NCBI GenBank assembly: GCA_964019165.1
Contig: OZ025269.1
Coordinates: 15,277,422 to 15,341,421 of the forward strand
Length of the DNA: 64,000 nucleotides
Source of the DNA: Mastigias papua
Lineage: Eukaryota > Cnidaria > Scyphozoa > Rhizostomeae > Mastigiidae
Direction of reading: 5' to 3'
Below, in pieces: positions 1 to 52,659 of the stretch. A model generated the notes under the pieces. It was not told the DNA's origin. It worked only from the letters and a program-made list of their open reading frames with translations, and ran no database searches. Within the stretch, counting starts at the first letter, position 1. Each line of letters opens with the position of its first letter. The translations under genes and the position numbers were made by a program.

Positions 1-38635
<38,635 letters not shown>

Positions 38636-38710
38636 TAGTAATAGTTACACCCACCCTCTTCCTTTTTGGCTCATGTTGCTATTGTCAGTTAATCAGAAAA
38701 GATATATACA

Positions 38711-38857
<147 letters not shown>

Positions 38858-38938
38858 TGCAGGATGCGAATCAGAAGAGATACAACAGCTTATCCGCCAG
38901 AACTAATAGTTTCATGCCATACGACAATCATCAGTGAA

Positions 38939-39186
<248 letters not shown>

Positions 39187-39329
39187 CATATATATAATTC
39201 ATTTACAATTAGCATTTCTATACAATAAAATAAACCAACCGGTCTCAAACCTTCAAACCTCGAGACAAGATTGGTTATTAGATGTCAAACGAATTTAACA
39301 GTAAACCTAAAAACAGCCAATTTTACTGA

Positions 39330-40010
39330 AATCAAAGCTAATTTTTGTCCATGGAGTTCGGATAGTTTAAAACTTAAAGAATGTTTTACAGATTTTAACT
39401 GTTCCATCAGATACAACTGCTTGCATTTTGTTAATGTGTCTCAAAGCTTCTTTCTTTTCAAATCCCAGTATAGTCATGTAGTTGAAGAGGCACGACGGTA
39501 CAAATCCAAGTGCTCCAACTATTATAGGCATCATTTCGAGGCGATAATCAGGATAAATTATTTGCATGTTTCGTAGTAATTTTGCGTAATTGTTCATTTT
39601 CTCTTGGATCTTATTAGAGATGTTAACATCAGATGGTAGCTGAACTCAATTACAGTGCATATTTTCTTTAATTTGTTCCACATGATTAAGTCAGGCTTAT
39701 TGTGAGGAACCTTCGAAGCTGTTATTATTGGCAAATTCCACTAGTATTCTTAATGATCTATCTTTTTGATGTATTCAGGCTCTCTTGAGTGATGGTACTG
39801 GAGTTCAGGGTGGTTCTTTATAATTATGGCTCTCAGTACATATTTGCCAAAGCATCATGTCGCAATGGTAAATAATACCTAACTGACATGTGTGAGCAGC
39901 CACTGATCACATGTATTACATCTTCTACACTGGCATGGCATAACCTGCAATATTTATCAATGGTTGGTTCTAGGCCATGATCAACTTGCCGTTTGTGTTG
40001 CAAATACCTT
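39330..40010 (-). pseudogene. retroelement ORF C-terminus, decayed (second copy)
   Basis: Minus strand reads VDHGLEPTIDKYCRLC, then ASVEDVIHVISGCSHM, then RHDALAN, and later EMMPIIVGALGFVPSCLF. This is the same domain order as at 5,157-5,960: the Cys-His motif, then the PIIVGALG block. Stops and frame changes lie between the blocks. It begins right next to the TATG microsatellite, so it is truncated there. Confidence 0.78.
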
Positions 40011-40011
40011 G

Positions 40012-40146
40012 TATGTATGTATGTATGTATGTATGTATGTATGTATGTATGTATGTATAGTATAGTATAGTATAGTATAGTATAGTATAGTATAGTATAG
40101 TATAGTATAGTATAGTATAGTATAGTATAGTATAGTATAGTATAGT
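40012..40146. repeat. adjacent (TATG)n and (TATAG)n microsatellites
   Basis: About 11 TATG units run directly into about 18 perfect TATAG pentamers. Confidence 0.97.
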
Positions 40147-40276
40147 TCGGTTATAATGTACTTCAAGGGACCGGCTGAATGTGTACGTTGTAATCGGAGG
40201 AAACAGAAATCAATCAGATTGCTATACTATACTACTATCTACTGAATGATATATAGATTTATATTCCTCGTTGTGG

Positions 40277-40323
40277 TCTCCTGATGAGTGAACAATACCG
40301 TTCACGAAACAGACTTGTCGAGA
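40277..40323 (+). ncRNA. minimal type I hammerhead ribozyme (predicted)
   Basis: The conserved core is complete. CTGATGA is at 40,281-40,287, and stem II GTGAAC/GTTCAC (40,288-40,293 with 40,300-40,305) is perfectly paired around an AATACC loop. GAAA follows at 40,306-40,309. A three-pair stem III ACA/TGU closes on a GACT loop, and the cleavage triplet GTC ends at 40,319. Stem I starts with four pairs, TCTC (40,277-40,280) with GAGA (40,320-40,323), and then opens into AT-rich sequence. Such minimal stem III hammerheads are known from Penelope-like retroelements and retrozymes. They self-cleave RNA and may process element transcripts. Confidence 0.8.
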
Positions 40324-40330
40324 GCATATA

Positions 40331-40363
40331 GTAGAGCATATATAGATATATATATATATATAA

Positions 40364-40453
<90 letters not shown>
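40331..40453. repeat. (TA)n tract
   Basis: TA units with two TAAATA interruptions near 40,360-40,372, adjoining the left fold-back arm. Confidence 0.97.
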
Positions 40454-40455
<2 letters not shown>

Positions 40456-40475
40456 CCAAAGTTTCTCAGCAGTAA

Positions 40476-40802
40476 TATATTAGAAATACACCTTAGGAAA
40501 ACGACAATTGCTTTCAATTTGTAAAACATGTTTCGATTGCTTCGACAACCATCTTCAGTTACAGAATAAGCATATTACATGGTGCAAACGATATAAAGGC
40601 AAGTGATTCCTCCCTAGGGGTCTTACAACAAAAACTATTCCATCGAGATAGAATGCGTCGGTGCTTAAAATGAGGGTTATAATATATCCTATGATAATAC
40701 CAATGGGTGCCAAGTGCTTAGAATGCGGGCTGTAGTATGATAACAAAAGGAAATACCTGGGGATATGGGACAATTAGAGTAGGAGCAAATGAATAGGCAG
40801 CA
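40476..40802 (-). repeat. left arm of fold-back (Penelope-like element 3' region)
   Basis: About 327 bp, inverted and nearly identical to 40,986-41,312; only a few substitutions were seen (for example TTATCA versus TTACCA). Read on the minus strand it follows directly after the GIY-YIG stop codon, so it is the element's 3' untranslated region. It includes AACTGAAGATGG…CAATCGAAACATG near its end. Confidence 0.9.
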
Positions 40803-40840
40803 GATATATGAAAAAAAAAGAAGACAAACAAACAAACAAA

Positions 40841-40985
40841 CTAGATGCTTAATGTCAAGGTGCTATGTGTTAATTGGGAATTAAGATCAGGTTCGAGCCA
40901 GCTAATGTGTAGAGCTTCCTTAATTTTTAGTTGATAACTGCCTGTGGCAGTATCTAGGATGGTAAAAGAGTCTTCGCTTATAAGT

Positions 40986-40987
<2 letters not shown>
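40841..40987 (-). pseudogene. Penelope-like GIY-YIG endonuclease C-terminus (5' truncated)
   Basis: Forty-eight uninterrupted codons and a stop: SFTILDTATGSYQLKIKEAL, then HISWLEPDLNSQL, then THSTLTLSI. The sequence KIKEALHI-x-x-x-P-x-LN-x-Q is the usual end of the GIY-YIG endonuclease of Penelope-like elements, where the Glu of KEA and the Asn of LN are conserved. The catalytic GIY and YIG motifs and the reverse transcriptase are missing, because the copy is truncated exactly where the inverted right arm begins. Confidence 0.8.
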
Positions 40988-41440
<453 letters not shown>

Positions 41441-41450
41441 GTATGGATCG

Positions 41451-42000
41451 TAAGCAAGTCTTTCCGTTAAATCGGGAAGGATCGGGAGCACAATGCAGAC
41501 TGACCAAGACTGTCCCCGATCGTTCTATAATTTAATGGAAACCAGGCTTGTCTCGGATCGTCTGCGATCACAGACGATTGTCTGGGACCGTCTGCGATCA
41601 CAGATCGTAATGGTCGGGAACGTTGAACTCAGTTCACCTTTCCCGATCATTACGACTGTCCGGATCCGTCCCGATCCAACAAAATTAATGGAAACATACA
41701 TCGCAGACACTCTGCGATCATCGAAGATCTTCCCTTGTTCAATTTTACTCAAGTAAACCAGATTAGTCAATTAGAGAATATCTGATTCCCACCCTCTGCT
41801 TCGTGGTCAGGTCAACATAACATATAGACTTTTGGAGCTTGAAAATGATCATGGTAGCAGATAATCGCAGACAGTCGCAGACTGTTGCCGCTCTATGGAA
41901 CCATGTTGCAGTTGGAGACTGGACGATAAGATCGCAGACTGTTACAGATTGACGCAGACTGTCCCCGATCGATCTCCGATTTAACGACAACCACACTTTA
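41451..42000. mobile_element. TIR element rich in GATCGTCTGCGATC motifs
   Basis: CGTTAAATCGGGAAGGATCG (41,465) matches the complement of CGATCGATCTCCGATTTAACG (to 41,986), with weaker outer similarity reaching TAAG/TTTA. The interior repeats short phrases such as TCTGCGATCACAGA and GACTGTCCCCGATCG in both orientations. No protein. Its right end coincides with the first satellite monomer. Confidence 0.65.
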
Positions 42001-42239
42001 AGGCTCTAGTTTTCATATTTTGCCTAAAATTGACTAACTTGAAATTGTTGGAGTTTGACTGCAGATTGAAAAGTGATGAAAATGAGGCAAGTTTGGCCAA
42101 AAAGTAAGGCTATAGCCTTGGTATTTTGCCTAAACATGACTAAACTTGAAATTGGTTGAGTTTGACTGCAGATTGAAAAGTGATGAAAATGAGGCAATTT
42201 TGGCCAAAAAGTAAGGCTATAGCCTTGGTATTTTGCCTA

Positions 42240-45134
42240 CAAATGACTAAAATTGTAATTGGTTGAGTTTCAGTGCAGATTGAAAAGTGATGAAAATGAG
42301 GCAATTTTGGCCAAAAAGTAAGGCTATAGCCTTGATATTTTGCCTAAACATGACTAAAAGTGCAATTTGTTGAGTTTGACTGCAGATTGAACAGTGATGA
42401 AAATGAGGCAATTTTGGCCAAAAAGTAAGGCTATAGCCTTGGTGTTTTGCCTAAAATGACTAAAATTGAAATTGGTTGAGTTTGACTGCAGATTGAAAAG
42501 TGATGAAAATGAGGCAATTTTCGCCAAAAAGTAAGGCTATAGCCTTGATAGTTTGCCTAAACATGACTAAAATTGAAAGTGGTTGAGTTTGACTGCAGAT
42601 TGAACAGTGATGACAATGAGGCAATTTTGGCCAAAAAGTAAGGCTATAGCCTTGGTATTTTGCCTAAAAATGACTAAAATTGAAATTGGTCGAGTTTGAC
42701 TGCAGATTGAAAAGTGATGAACATGAGGCAATTTTGGCCAAAACGTAAGGCTATAGTCTTGGCATTTTGCCTAAACATGACTAAAGTTGACATTGGTTGA
42801 GTTTGACAACCGATTGAAAAGTGATGAAAATGAGGCAATTTTGGCCAAAAAGTAAGGCTATAGCCTTGATATTTTGCATAACAATGACTAAAACTGAAAT
42901 TTGTTGAGTTTGACTGCAGATTGAAAAGTGATGAAAATGAAGCAATTTTGGCCAAAAAGTAAGGCTATAGCCTTGGCATTTTGCCTAAAAATGACTAAAA
43001 TTGAAATTGGTTGAGTTTGACTGCAGATTGAAAAGTGATGACAATGAGGCAATTTTGGCCAAAACGTAAGGCTATAGTCTTGGCATTTTGCCTAAACATG
43101 ACTAAAGTTGACATTGGTTGAGTTTGACAACCGATTGAAAAGTGATGAAAATGAGGCAATTTTGGCCAAAAAGTAAGGCTATAGCCTTGGTATGTTGCCT
43201 AAAAATGACTAAAATTGTAATTGGTTGAGTTTCAGTGCAGAGTGAAAAGTGATGAAAATGAGGCAATTTTGGCCAAAAAGTAAGGCTATAGCCTTGATAT
43301 TTTGCCTAAACATGACTAAAAGTGCAATTTGTTGAGTTTGACTGCAGATTGAACAGTGATGAAAATGAGACAATTTTGGCCAAAAAGTAAGGCTATAGCC
43401 TTGGTGTTTTGCCTAAAATGACTAAAATTGAAATTGGTTGAGTTTGACTGCAGATTGAAAAGTGATGAAAATGAGGCAATTTTCGCCAAAAAGTAAGGCT
43501 ATAGCCTTGATAGTTTGCCTAAACATGACTAAAATTGAAAGTGGTTGAGTTTGACTGCAGATTGAACAGTGATGACAATGAGGCAATTTTGGCCAAAAAG
43601 TAAGGCTATAGCCTTGGTATTTTGCCTAAAAATGACTAAAATTGAAATTGGTCGAGTTTGACTGCAGATTGAAAAGTGATGAACATGAGGCAATTTTGGC
43701 CAAAACGTAAGGCTATAGTCTTGGCATTTTGCCTAAACATGACTAAAGTTGACATTGGTTGAGTTTGACAACCGATTGAAAAGTGATGAAAATGAGGCAA
43801 TTTTGGCCAAAAAGTAAGGCTATAGCCTTGGTATTTTGCATAACAATGACTAAAACTGAAATTGGTTGAGTTTGACTGCAGATTGAAAAGTGATGAAAAT
43901 GAAGCAATTTTGGCCAAAAAGTAAGGCTATAGCCTTGGCATTTTGCCTAAAAATGACTAAAATTGAAATTGGTTGAGTTTGACTGCAGATTGAAAAGTGA
44001 TGACAATGAGGCAATTTTGGCCAAAACGTATAGCTATAGTCTTGGCATTTTGCCTAAACATGACTAAAGTTGACATTGGTTGAGTTTGACAACCGATTGA
44101 AAAGTGATGAAAATGAGGCAATTTTGGCCAAAAAGTAAGGCTATAGCCTTGGTATGTTGCCTAAAAATGACTAAAATTGTAATTGGTTGAGTTTCAGTGC
44201 AGAGTGAAAAGTGATGAAAATGAGGCAATTTTGGCCAAAAAGTAAGGCTATAGCCTTGATATTTTGCCTAAACATGACTAAAAGTGCAATTTGTTGAGTT
44301 TGACTGCAGATTGAACAGTGATGAAAATGAGACAATTTTGGCCAAAAAGTAAGGCTATAGCCTTGGTGTTTTGCCTAAAATGACTAAAATTGAAATTGGT
44401 TGAGTTTGACTGCAGATTGAAAAGTGATGAAAATGAGGCAATTTTCGCCAAAAAGTAAGGCTATAGCCTTGATAGTTTGCCTAAACATGACTAAAATTGA
44501 AAGTGGTTGAGTTTGACTGCAGATTGAACAGTGATTACAATGAGGCAATTTTGGCCAAAAAGTAAGGCTATAGCCTTGGTATTTTGCCTAAAAATGACTA
44601 AAATTGAAATTGGTCGAGTTTGACTGCAGATTGAAAAGTGATGAAAATGAGGCAATTTTGGCCAAAACGTAAGGCTATAGTCTTGGCATTTTGCCTAAAC
44701 ATGACTAAAGTTGACATTGGTTGAGTTTGACAACCGATTGAAAAGTGATGAAAATGAGGCAATTTTGGCCAAAAAGTAAGGCTATAGCCTTGGTATTTTG
44801 CATAACAATGACTAAAACTGAAATTGGTTGAGTTTGACTGCAGATTGAAAAGTGATGAAAATGAAGCAATTTTGGCCAAAAAGTAAGGCTATAGCCTTGG
44901 CATTTTGCCTAAAAATGACTAAAATTGAAATTGGTTGAGTTTGACTGCAGATTGAAAAGTGATGACAATGAGGCAATTTTGGCCAAAACGTAAGGCTATA
45001 GTCTTGGCATTTTGCCTAAACATGACTAAAGTTGACATTGGTTGAGTTTGACAACCGATTGAAAAGTGATGAAAATGAGGCAATTTTGGCCAAAAAGTAA
45101 GGCTATAGCCTTGGTATGTTGCCTAAAAATGACT
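42240..45134. repeat. higher-order repeat, 9-mer of 962 bp, three copies
   Basis: The same succession of monomer variants recurs at an exact 962 bp offset. For example the GTAATTGGTTGAGTTTCAGTG variant occurs at about 42,258, 43,220 and 44,182, and CGCCAAAAAGTAAGG at about 42,522, 43,484 and 44,446. Differences between copies are single bases. Confidence 0.93.
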
Positions 45135-46259
45135 AAAATTGTAATTGGTTGAGTTTCAGTGCAGATTGAAAAGTGATGAAAATGAGGCAATTTTGGCCAA
45201 AAAGTAAGGCTATAGCCTTGGTATTTTGCATAACAATGACTAAAACTGAAATTGGTTGAGTTTGACTGCAGATTGAAAAGTGATGAAAATGAAGCAATTT
45301 TGGCCAAAAAGTAAGGCTATAGCCTTGGCATTTTGCCTAAAAATGACTAAAATTGAAATTGGTTGAGTTTGACTGCAGATTGAAAAGTGATGACAATGAG
45401 GCAATTTTGGCCAAAACGTAAGGCTATAGTCTTGGCATTTTGCCTAAACATGACTAAAGTTGACATTGGTTGAGTTTGACAACCGATTGAAAAGTGATGA
45501 AAATGAGGCAATTTTGGCCAAAAAGTAAGGCTATAGCCTTGGTATGTTGCCTAAAAATGACTAAAATTGAAATTGGTTGAGTTTGACTGCAGACTTAAAT
45601 ATGCTGAAAATGAGGCAATGTTGGCCAAAAAGTAAGGCTATAGCCTTGGTATTTTGCCTAAAAATGACTGAAAGTGTAATTGGTTGAGTTTGACTGCAGA
45701 TTGAAAAGTGATGACAATGAGGCAATTTTGGCCAAAACGTAAGGCTATAGTCTTGGCATTTTGCATACCAATGACTAAAACTGAAATTGGTTGAGTTTGA
45801 CTGCAGATTGAAAAGTGATGAAAATGAAGCAATTTTGGCCAAAACGTAAGGCTATAGTCTTGGCATTTTGCCTAAACATGACTAAAGTTGACACTGGTTG
45901 AGTTTGACAACCGATTGAAAAGTGATGAAAATGAGGCAATTTTGGCCAAAAAGTAAGGCTATAGCCTTGGTATTTTGCATAACAATGACTAAAACTGAAA
46001 TTGGTTGAGTTTCACTGCAGATTGAAAAGTGATGAAAATGAAGCAATTTTGGCCAAAAAGTAAGGCTATAGCCTTGGCATTTTGCCTAAAAATGACTAAA
46101 ATTGAAATTGGTTGAGTTTGACTGCAGATTGAAAAGTGATGAAAATGAAGCAATTTTGGCCAAAAAGTAAGGCTATAGCCTTGGCATTTTGCCTAAAAAT
46201 GACTAAAATTGAAATTGGTTGAGTTTGACAACCGATTGAAAAGTGATGAAAATGAGGCA

Positions 46260-49200
46260 ATTTTGGCCAAAAAGTAAGGCTATAGCCTTGGTATTTTGCC
46301 TACAAATGACTAAAAGTGTAATTGGTTGAGTTTGACTGCAGATTGAAAAGTGATGACAATGAGGCAATTTTGGCCAAAACGTAAGGCTATAGTCTTGGCA
46401 TTTTGCCTAAACATGACTAAAGTTGACATTGGTTGAGTTTGACAACCGATTGAAAAGTGATGAAAATGAGGCAATTTTGCCCAAAAAGTAAGGCTATAGC
46501 CTTGGTATTTTGCATAACAATGACTAAAACTGAAATTGGTTGAGTTTGACTGCAGATTGAAAAGTGATGAAAATGAAGCAATTTTGGCCAAAAAGTAAGG
46601 CTATAGCCTTGGCATTTTGCCTAAAAATGACTAAAATTGAAATTGGTTGAGTTTGACTGCAGATTGAAAAGTGATGACAATGAGGCAATTTTGGCCAAAA
46701 CGAAAGGCTATAGTCTTGGCATTTTGCCTAAACATGACTAAAGTTGACATTGGTTGAGTTTGACAACCGATTGAAAAGTGATGAAAATGAGGCAATTTTG
46801 GCCAAAAAGTAAGGCTATAGCCTTGGTATTTTGCATAACAATGACTAAAACTGAAATTGGTTGAGTTTGACTGCAGATTGAAAAGTGATGAAAATGAAGC
46901 AATTTTGGCCAAAAAGTAAGGCTATAGCCTTGGCATTTTGCCCAAAAATGACTAAAATTGAAATTGGTTGAGTTTGACTGCAGATTGAAAAGTGATGACA
47001 ATGAGGCAATTTTGGCCAAAAAGAAAGGCTATAGCCTTGGTATGTTGCCTAAAAATGACTAAAATTGAAATTGGTTGAGTTTGATTGCAGACTTAAATAT
47101 GCTGAAAATGAGGCAATGTTGGCCAAAAAGTAAGGCTATAGCCTTGGTATTTTGCCTAAAAATGACTAAAAGTGTAATTGGTTGAGTTTGACTGCAGATT
47201 GAAAAGTGATGACAATGAGGCAATTTTGGCCAAAACGTAAGGCTATAGTCTTGGCATTTTGCCTAAACATGACTAAAGTTGATATTGGTTGAGTTTGACA
47301 ACCGATTGAAAAGTGATGAAAATGAGGCAATTTTGGCCAAGAGGTAAGGCTATAGCCTTGGTATTTTGCCTAAACATGACTAAAATTGAAATTGGTTGAG
47401 TTTCACTGCAGATTGAACAGTGATGAAAATGAGGCAATTTTGGCCAAAAAGTAAGGCTATAGCCTTGGCATTTTGCCTAAAAATGACTAAAATTAACATT
47501 GGTTGAGTTTGACTGCAGATTGAAAAGTGATGACAATGAGGCAATTTTGGCCAAAAAGTAAGGCTATAGCCTTGGTATTTTGCCTAACCATGACTATAAT
47601 TGAAATTGGTCGAGTTTGACTGCAGATTGAAAAGTGATGAAAATGAGGCAATTTTGGCCAAAAAGTAAGGCTATAGCCTTGGTATTTTGCCTAACCATGA
47701 CTAAAATTGAAATTATTTGAGGTTGAGTGCAGATTGATAAGTGATGAAAATGAGGCAATTTTGGCCAAAAAGTAAGGCTATAGCCTTGGTATGTTGCCTA
47801 AAAATGACTAAAATTGAAATTGGTTGAGTTTGACTACAGACCTAAATGTGCTGAAAATGAGGCAATGTTGGCCAAAAGGTAAGGCTATAGCCTTGGTGTT
47901 CTGCCTAAAATGACTAAAATTGAAATTGGTTGAGGTTGACTGCAGAATGACAAGTGACGGAACTGAGGCAATTTTGGCCACAAAGTACGGCTATAGCCTT
48001 GATAGTTTGCCTAAACATGACTAAAATTGAATGTGGTTGAGTTTGCTGCAGATTGAAAAGTGATGACAATGAGGCAATTTTGGCCAAAAAGAAAGGCTAT
48101 AGTCTTGGCATTTTGCCTAAACATGACTAAAGTTGACATTGGTTGAGGTTGACAACCGATTGAAAAGTGATGAAAATGAAGCAATTTTGGCCAAAAAGTA
48201 AGGCTATAGCCTTGGCATTTTGCCTAAAAATGACTAAAATTGAAATTGGTTGAGTTTGACTGCAGATTGAAAAGTGATGACAATGAGGCAATTTTGGCCA
48301 AAAAGTAAGGCTATAGCCTTGGTATTTTGCCTAAAAATGACTAAAATTGAAATAGGTTGAGTTTGACTGCAGATTGAACAGTGATGAAAATGAGGCAATT
48401 TTGGCCAAAAAGAAAGGCTATAGTCTTGGCATTTTGCCTAAACATGACTAAAGTTGACATTGGTTGAGGTTGACAACCGATTGAAAAGTGATGAAAATGA
48501 AGCAATTTTGGCCAAAAAGTAAGGCTATAGCCTTGGTATGTTGCCTAAAAATGACTAAAATTGAAATTGGTTGAGTTTGACTGCAGACTTAAATATGCTG
48601 AAAATGAGGCAATGTTGGCCAAAAAGTAAGGCTATAGCCTTGGTATTTTGCCTACAAATGACTAAAAGTGTAATTGGTTGAGTTTGACTGCAGATTGAAA
48701 AGTGATGACAATGAGGCAATTTTGGCCAAAACGTAAGGCTATAGTCTTGGCATTTTGCCTAAACATGACTAAAGTTGACATTGGTTGAGTTTGACAACCG
48801 ATTGAAAAGTGATGAAAATGAGGCAATTTTGCCCAAAAAGTAAGGCTATAGCCTTGGTATTTTGCATAACAATGACTAAAACTGAAATTGGTTGAGTTTG
48901 ACTGCAGATTGAAAAGTGATGAAAATGAAGCAATTTTGGCCAAAAAGTAAGGCTATAGCCTTGGCATTTTGCCTAAAAATGACTAAAATTGAAATTGGTT
49001 GAGTTTGACTGCAGATTGAAAAGTGATGACAATGAGGCAATTTTGGCCAAAACGAAAGGCTATAGTCTTGGCATTTTGCCTAAACATGACTAAAGTTGAC
49101 ATTGGTTGAGTTTGACAACCGATTGAAAAGTGATGAAAATGAGGCAATTTTGGCCAAAAAGTAAGGCTATAGCCTTGGTATTTTGCATAACAATGACTAA

Positions 49201-49750
49201 AACTGAAATTGGTTGAGTTTGACTGCAGATTGAAAAGTGATGAAAATGAAGCAATTTTGGCCAAAAAGTAAGGCTATAGCCTTGGCATTTTGCCTAAAAA
49301 TGACTAAAATTGAAATTGGTTGAGTTTGACTGCAGATTGAAAAGTGATGACAATGAGGCAATTTTGGCCAAAAAGTAAGGCTATAGCCTTGGTATGTTGC
49401 CTAAAAATGACTAAAATTGAAATTGGTTGAGTTTGATTGCAGACTTAAATATGCTGAAAATGAGGCAATGTTGGCCAAAAAGTAAGGCTATAGCCTTGGT
49501 ATTTTGCCTAAAAATGACTAAAAGTGTAATTGGTTGAGTTTGACTGCAGATTGAAAAGTGATGACAATGAGGCAATTTTGGCCAAAACGTAAGGCTATAG
49601 TCTTGGCATTTTGCCTAAACATGACTAAAGTTGATATTGGTTGAGTTTGACAACCGATTGAAAAGTGATGAAAATGAGGCAATTTTGGCCAAGAGGTAAG
49701 GCTATAGCCTTGGTATTTTGCCTAAACATGACTAAAATTGAAATTGGTTG
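46260..49750. repeat. higher-order duplication, offset 2,352 bp (22 monomers)
   Basis: A block of about 1.1 kb or more (46,260-47,400) recurs at 48,612-49,752, including the rare variants GTTGATATTGG and CCAAGAGGTAAGG and the TTGATTGCAGACTTAAATATG monomer. Confidence 0.88.
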
Positions 49751-50999
49751 AGTTTGACTGCAGATTGAAAAGTGATGAAAATGAAGCAATTTTGGCCAAA
49801 AAGTAAGGCTATAGCCTTGGTATTTTGCCTAACCATGACTAACATTGAAATTGGTTGAGGTTGACTGCAGAACGAAAAGTGACGGAACTGAGGCAATTTT
49901 GGCCAAAAAGTAAGGCTATAGCCTTGATAGTTTGCCTATACATGACTAAAATTGAAAGTGGTTGAGTTTGACTGCAGATTGAAAAGTGATGACAATGAGG
50001 CAATTTTGGCCAAAAAGTAAGGCTATAGCCTTGGTATTTTGCCTAAAAATGACTAAAATTGAAATTGGTTGAGTTTGACTGCAGATTGAAAAGTGATGAA
50101 AATGAGGCAATTTTGGCCAAAAAGTAAGGCTATAGTCTTGGCATTTTGCCTAAACATGACTAAAGTTGACATTGGTTGAGTTTGACAACCGATTGAAAAG
50201 TGATGAAAATGAAGCAGTTTTGGCCAAAAAGTAAGGCTATAGCCTTGGCATTCTGCCTAAAAATGACTAAAATTGAAATTGGTTGAGTTTGACTGCAGAT
50301 TGAAAAGTGATGACAATGAGGCAATTTTGGCCAAACAGTAAGGCTATAGCCTTGGTATTTTGCCTAAAAATAACTAAAATTGAAATTGGTCGAGTTTGAC
50401 TGCAGATTGAAAAGTGATGAAAATGAAGCAATTTTGGCCAAAAAGTAAGGCTATAGCCTTGGTATTTTGCCTAACCATGACTAACATTGAAATTGGTTGA
50501 GGTTGACTGCAGAACGAAAAGTGACGGAACTGAGGCAATTTTGGCCAAAAAGTAAGGCTATAGCCTTGGTATTTTGCCTAAAAATGACTAAAATTGAAAT
50601 TGGTTGAGTTTGACTGCAGATTGAACAGTGATGAAAATGAGGCAATTTTGGCCAAAAAGTAAGGCTATAGTCTTGGCATTTTGCCTAAACATGACTAAAG
50701 TTGACATTGGTTGAGGTTGACAACCGATTGAAAAGTGATGAAAATGAAGCAGTTTTGGCCAAAAAGTAAGGCTATAGCCTTGGCATTTTGCCTAAAAATG
50801 ACTAAAATTGAAATTGGTTGAGTTTGACTGCAGATTGAAAAGTGATGACAATGAGGCAATTTTGGCCAAACAGTAAGGCTATAGCCTTGGTATTTTGCCT
50901 AAAAATGACTAAAATTGAAATTGGTTGAGTTTGACTGCAGATTGAAAAGTGATGAAAATGAGGCAATTTTGGCCAAAAAGTAAGGCTATAGCCTTGATA

Positions 51000-52290
51000 G
51001 TTTGCCTATACATGACTAAAATTGAAAGTGGTTGAGTTTGACTGCAGATTGAAAAGTGATGACAATGAGGCAATTTTGGCCAAAAAGTAAGGCTATAGCC
51101 TTGGCATTTTGCTTAAAAATAACTAAAATTGAAATTGATCGAGTTTGACTGCAGATTGAAAAGTGATGACAATGAGGCAATTTTGGCCAAAAAGTAAGGC
51201 TATAGCCTTGGTATTTTGCCTAAAAATGACTAAAATTGAAATTGGTTGAGTTTGACTGCAGATTGAAAAGTGATGAAAATGAGGTAATTTTGGCCAAAAC
51301 GTAAGGCTATAGTCTTGGCATATTGCCTAAACATGACTAAAGTTGACATTGGTTGAGTTTGACAACCGATTGAAAAGTGATGAAAATGAAGCAATTGTGG
51401 CCAAAAAGTAAGGCTATAGCCTTGGCATTTTGCCTAAAAATGACTAAAATTGAAATTGGTTGAGTTTGACTGCAGATTGAAAAGTGATGACAATGAGGCA
51501 ATTTTGGCCAAACAGTAAGGCTATAGCCTTGGTACTTTGCCTAAAAATGACTAAAATTGAAATTGGTTGAGTTTGACTGCAGATTGAAAAGTGATGAAAA
51601 TGAAGCAATTTTGGCCAAAAAGTAAGGCTATAGCCTTGATAGTTTGCCTAAACATGACTAAACTTGAAATTGGTTGAGTTTGACTGCAGATTGAAAAGTG
51701 ATGACAATGAGGCAATTTTGGCCAAAAAGTAAGGCTATAGCCTTGGCATTTTGCTTAAAAATAACTAAAATTGAAATTGATCGAGTTTGACTGCAGATTG
51801 AAAAGTGATGACAATGAGGCAATTTTGGCCAAAAAGTAAGGCTATAGCCTTGGTATTTTGCCTAAAAATGACTAAAATTGAAATTGGTTGAGTTTGACTG
51901 CAGATTGAAAAGTGATGAAAATGAGGTAATTTTGGCCAAAACGTAAGGCTATAGTCTTGGCATATTGCCTAAACATGACTAAAGTTGACATTGGTTGAGT
52001 TTGACAACCGATTGAAAAGTGATGAAAATGAAGCAATTGTGGCCAAAAAGTAAGGCTATAGCCTTGGCATTTTGCCTAAAAATGACTAAAATTGAAATTG
52101 GTTGAGTTTGACTGCAGATTGAAAAGTGATGACAATGAGGCAATTTTGGCCAAACAGTAAGGCTATAGCCTTGGTACTTTGCCTAAAAATGACTAAAATT
52201 GAAATTGGTTGAGTTTGACTGCAGATTGAAAAGTGATGAAAATGAAGCAATTTTGGCCAAAAAGTAAGGCTATAGCCTTGATAGTTTGCC
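51000..52290. repeat. higher-order repeat, 6-mer of about 642 bp, two copies
   Basis: The rare variants TTTTGCTTAAAAATAACTA, GAAATTGATCGAG, GAGGTAATTTTGG and GCAATTGTGGCC recur together about 642 bp apart. Confidence 0.9.
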
Positions 52291-52659
52291 TAAACATGAC
52301 TAAACTTGAAATTGGTTGAGTTTGACTGCAGATTGAAAAGTGATGACAATGAGGCAATGTTGGCCAAACAGTAAGGCTATAGCCTTGGCATTTTGCCTAA
52401 AAATAACTAGAATTGAAATTGGTCGAGTTTGACTGCAGATTGAAAAGTGATGAAAATGAGGCAATTTTGGCCAAAAAGTAAGGCTATAGCCTTGGTATTT
52501 TGCCTAACCATGACTGAAATTGAAATTGGTTGAGTTTGACTGCAGATTGAAAAGTGATGAAAATGAGGCAATTTTGGCCAAAACGTAAGGCTATAGTCTT
52601 TGCATTTTGCCTAAACATGACTAAAGTTGAAATTGGTTGAGTTTGACTGCAGATTGAAA

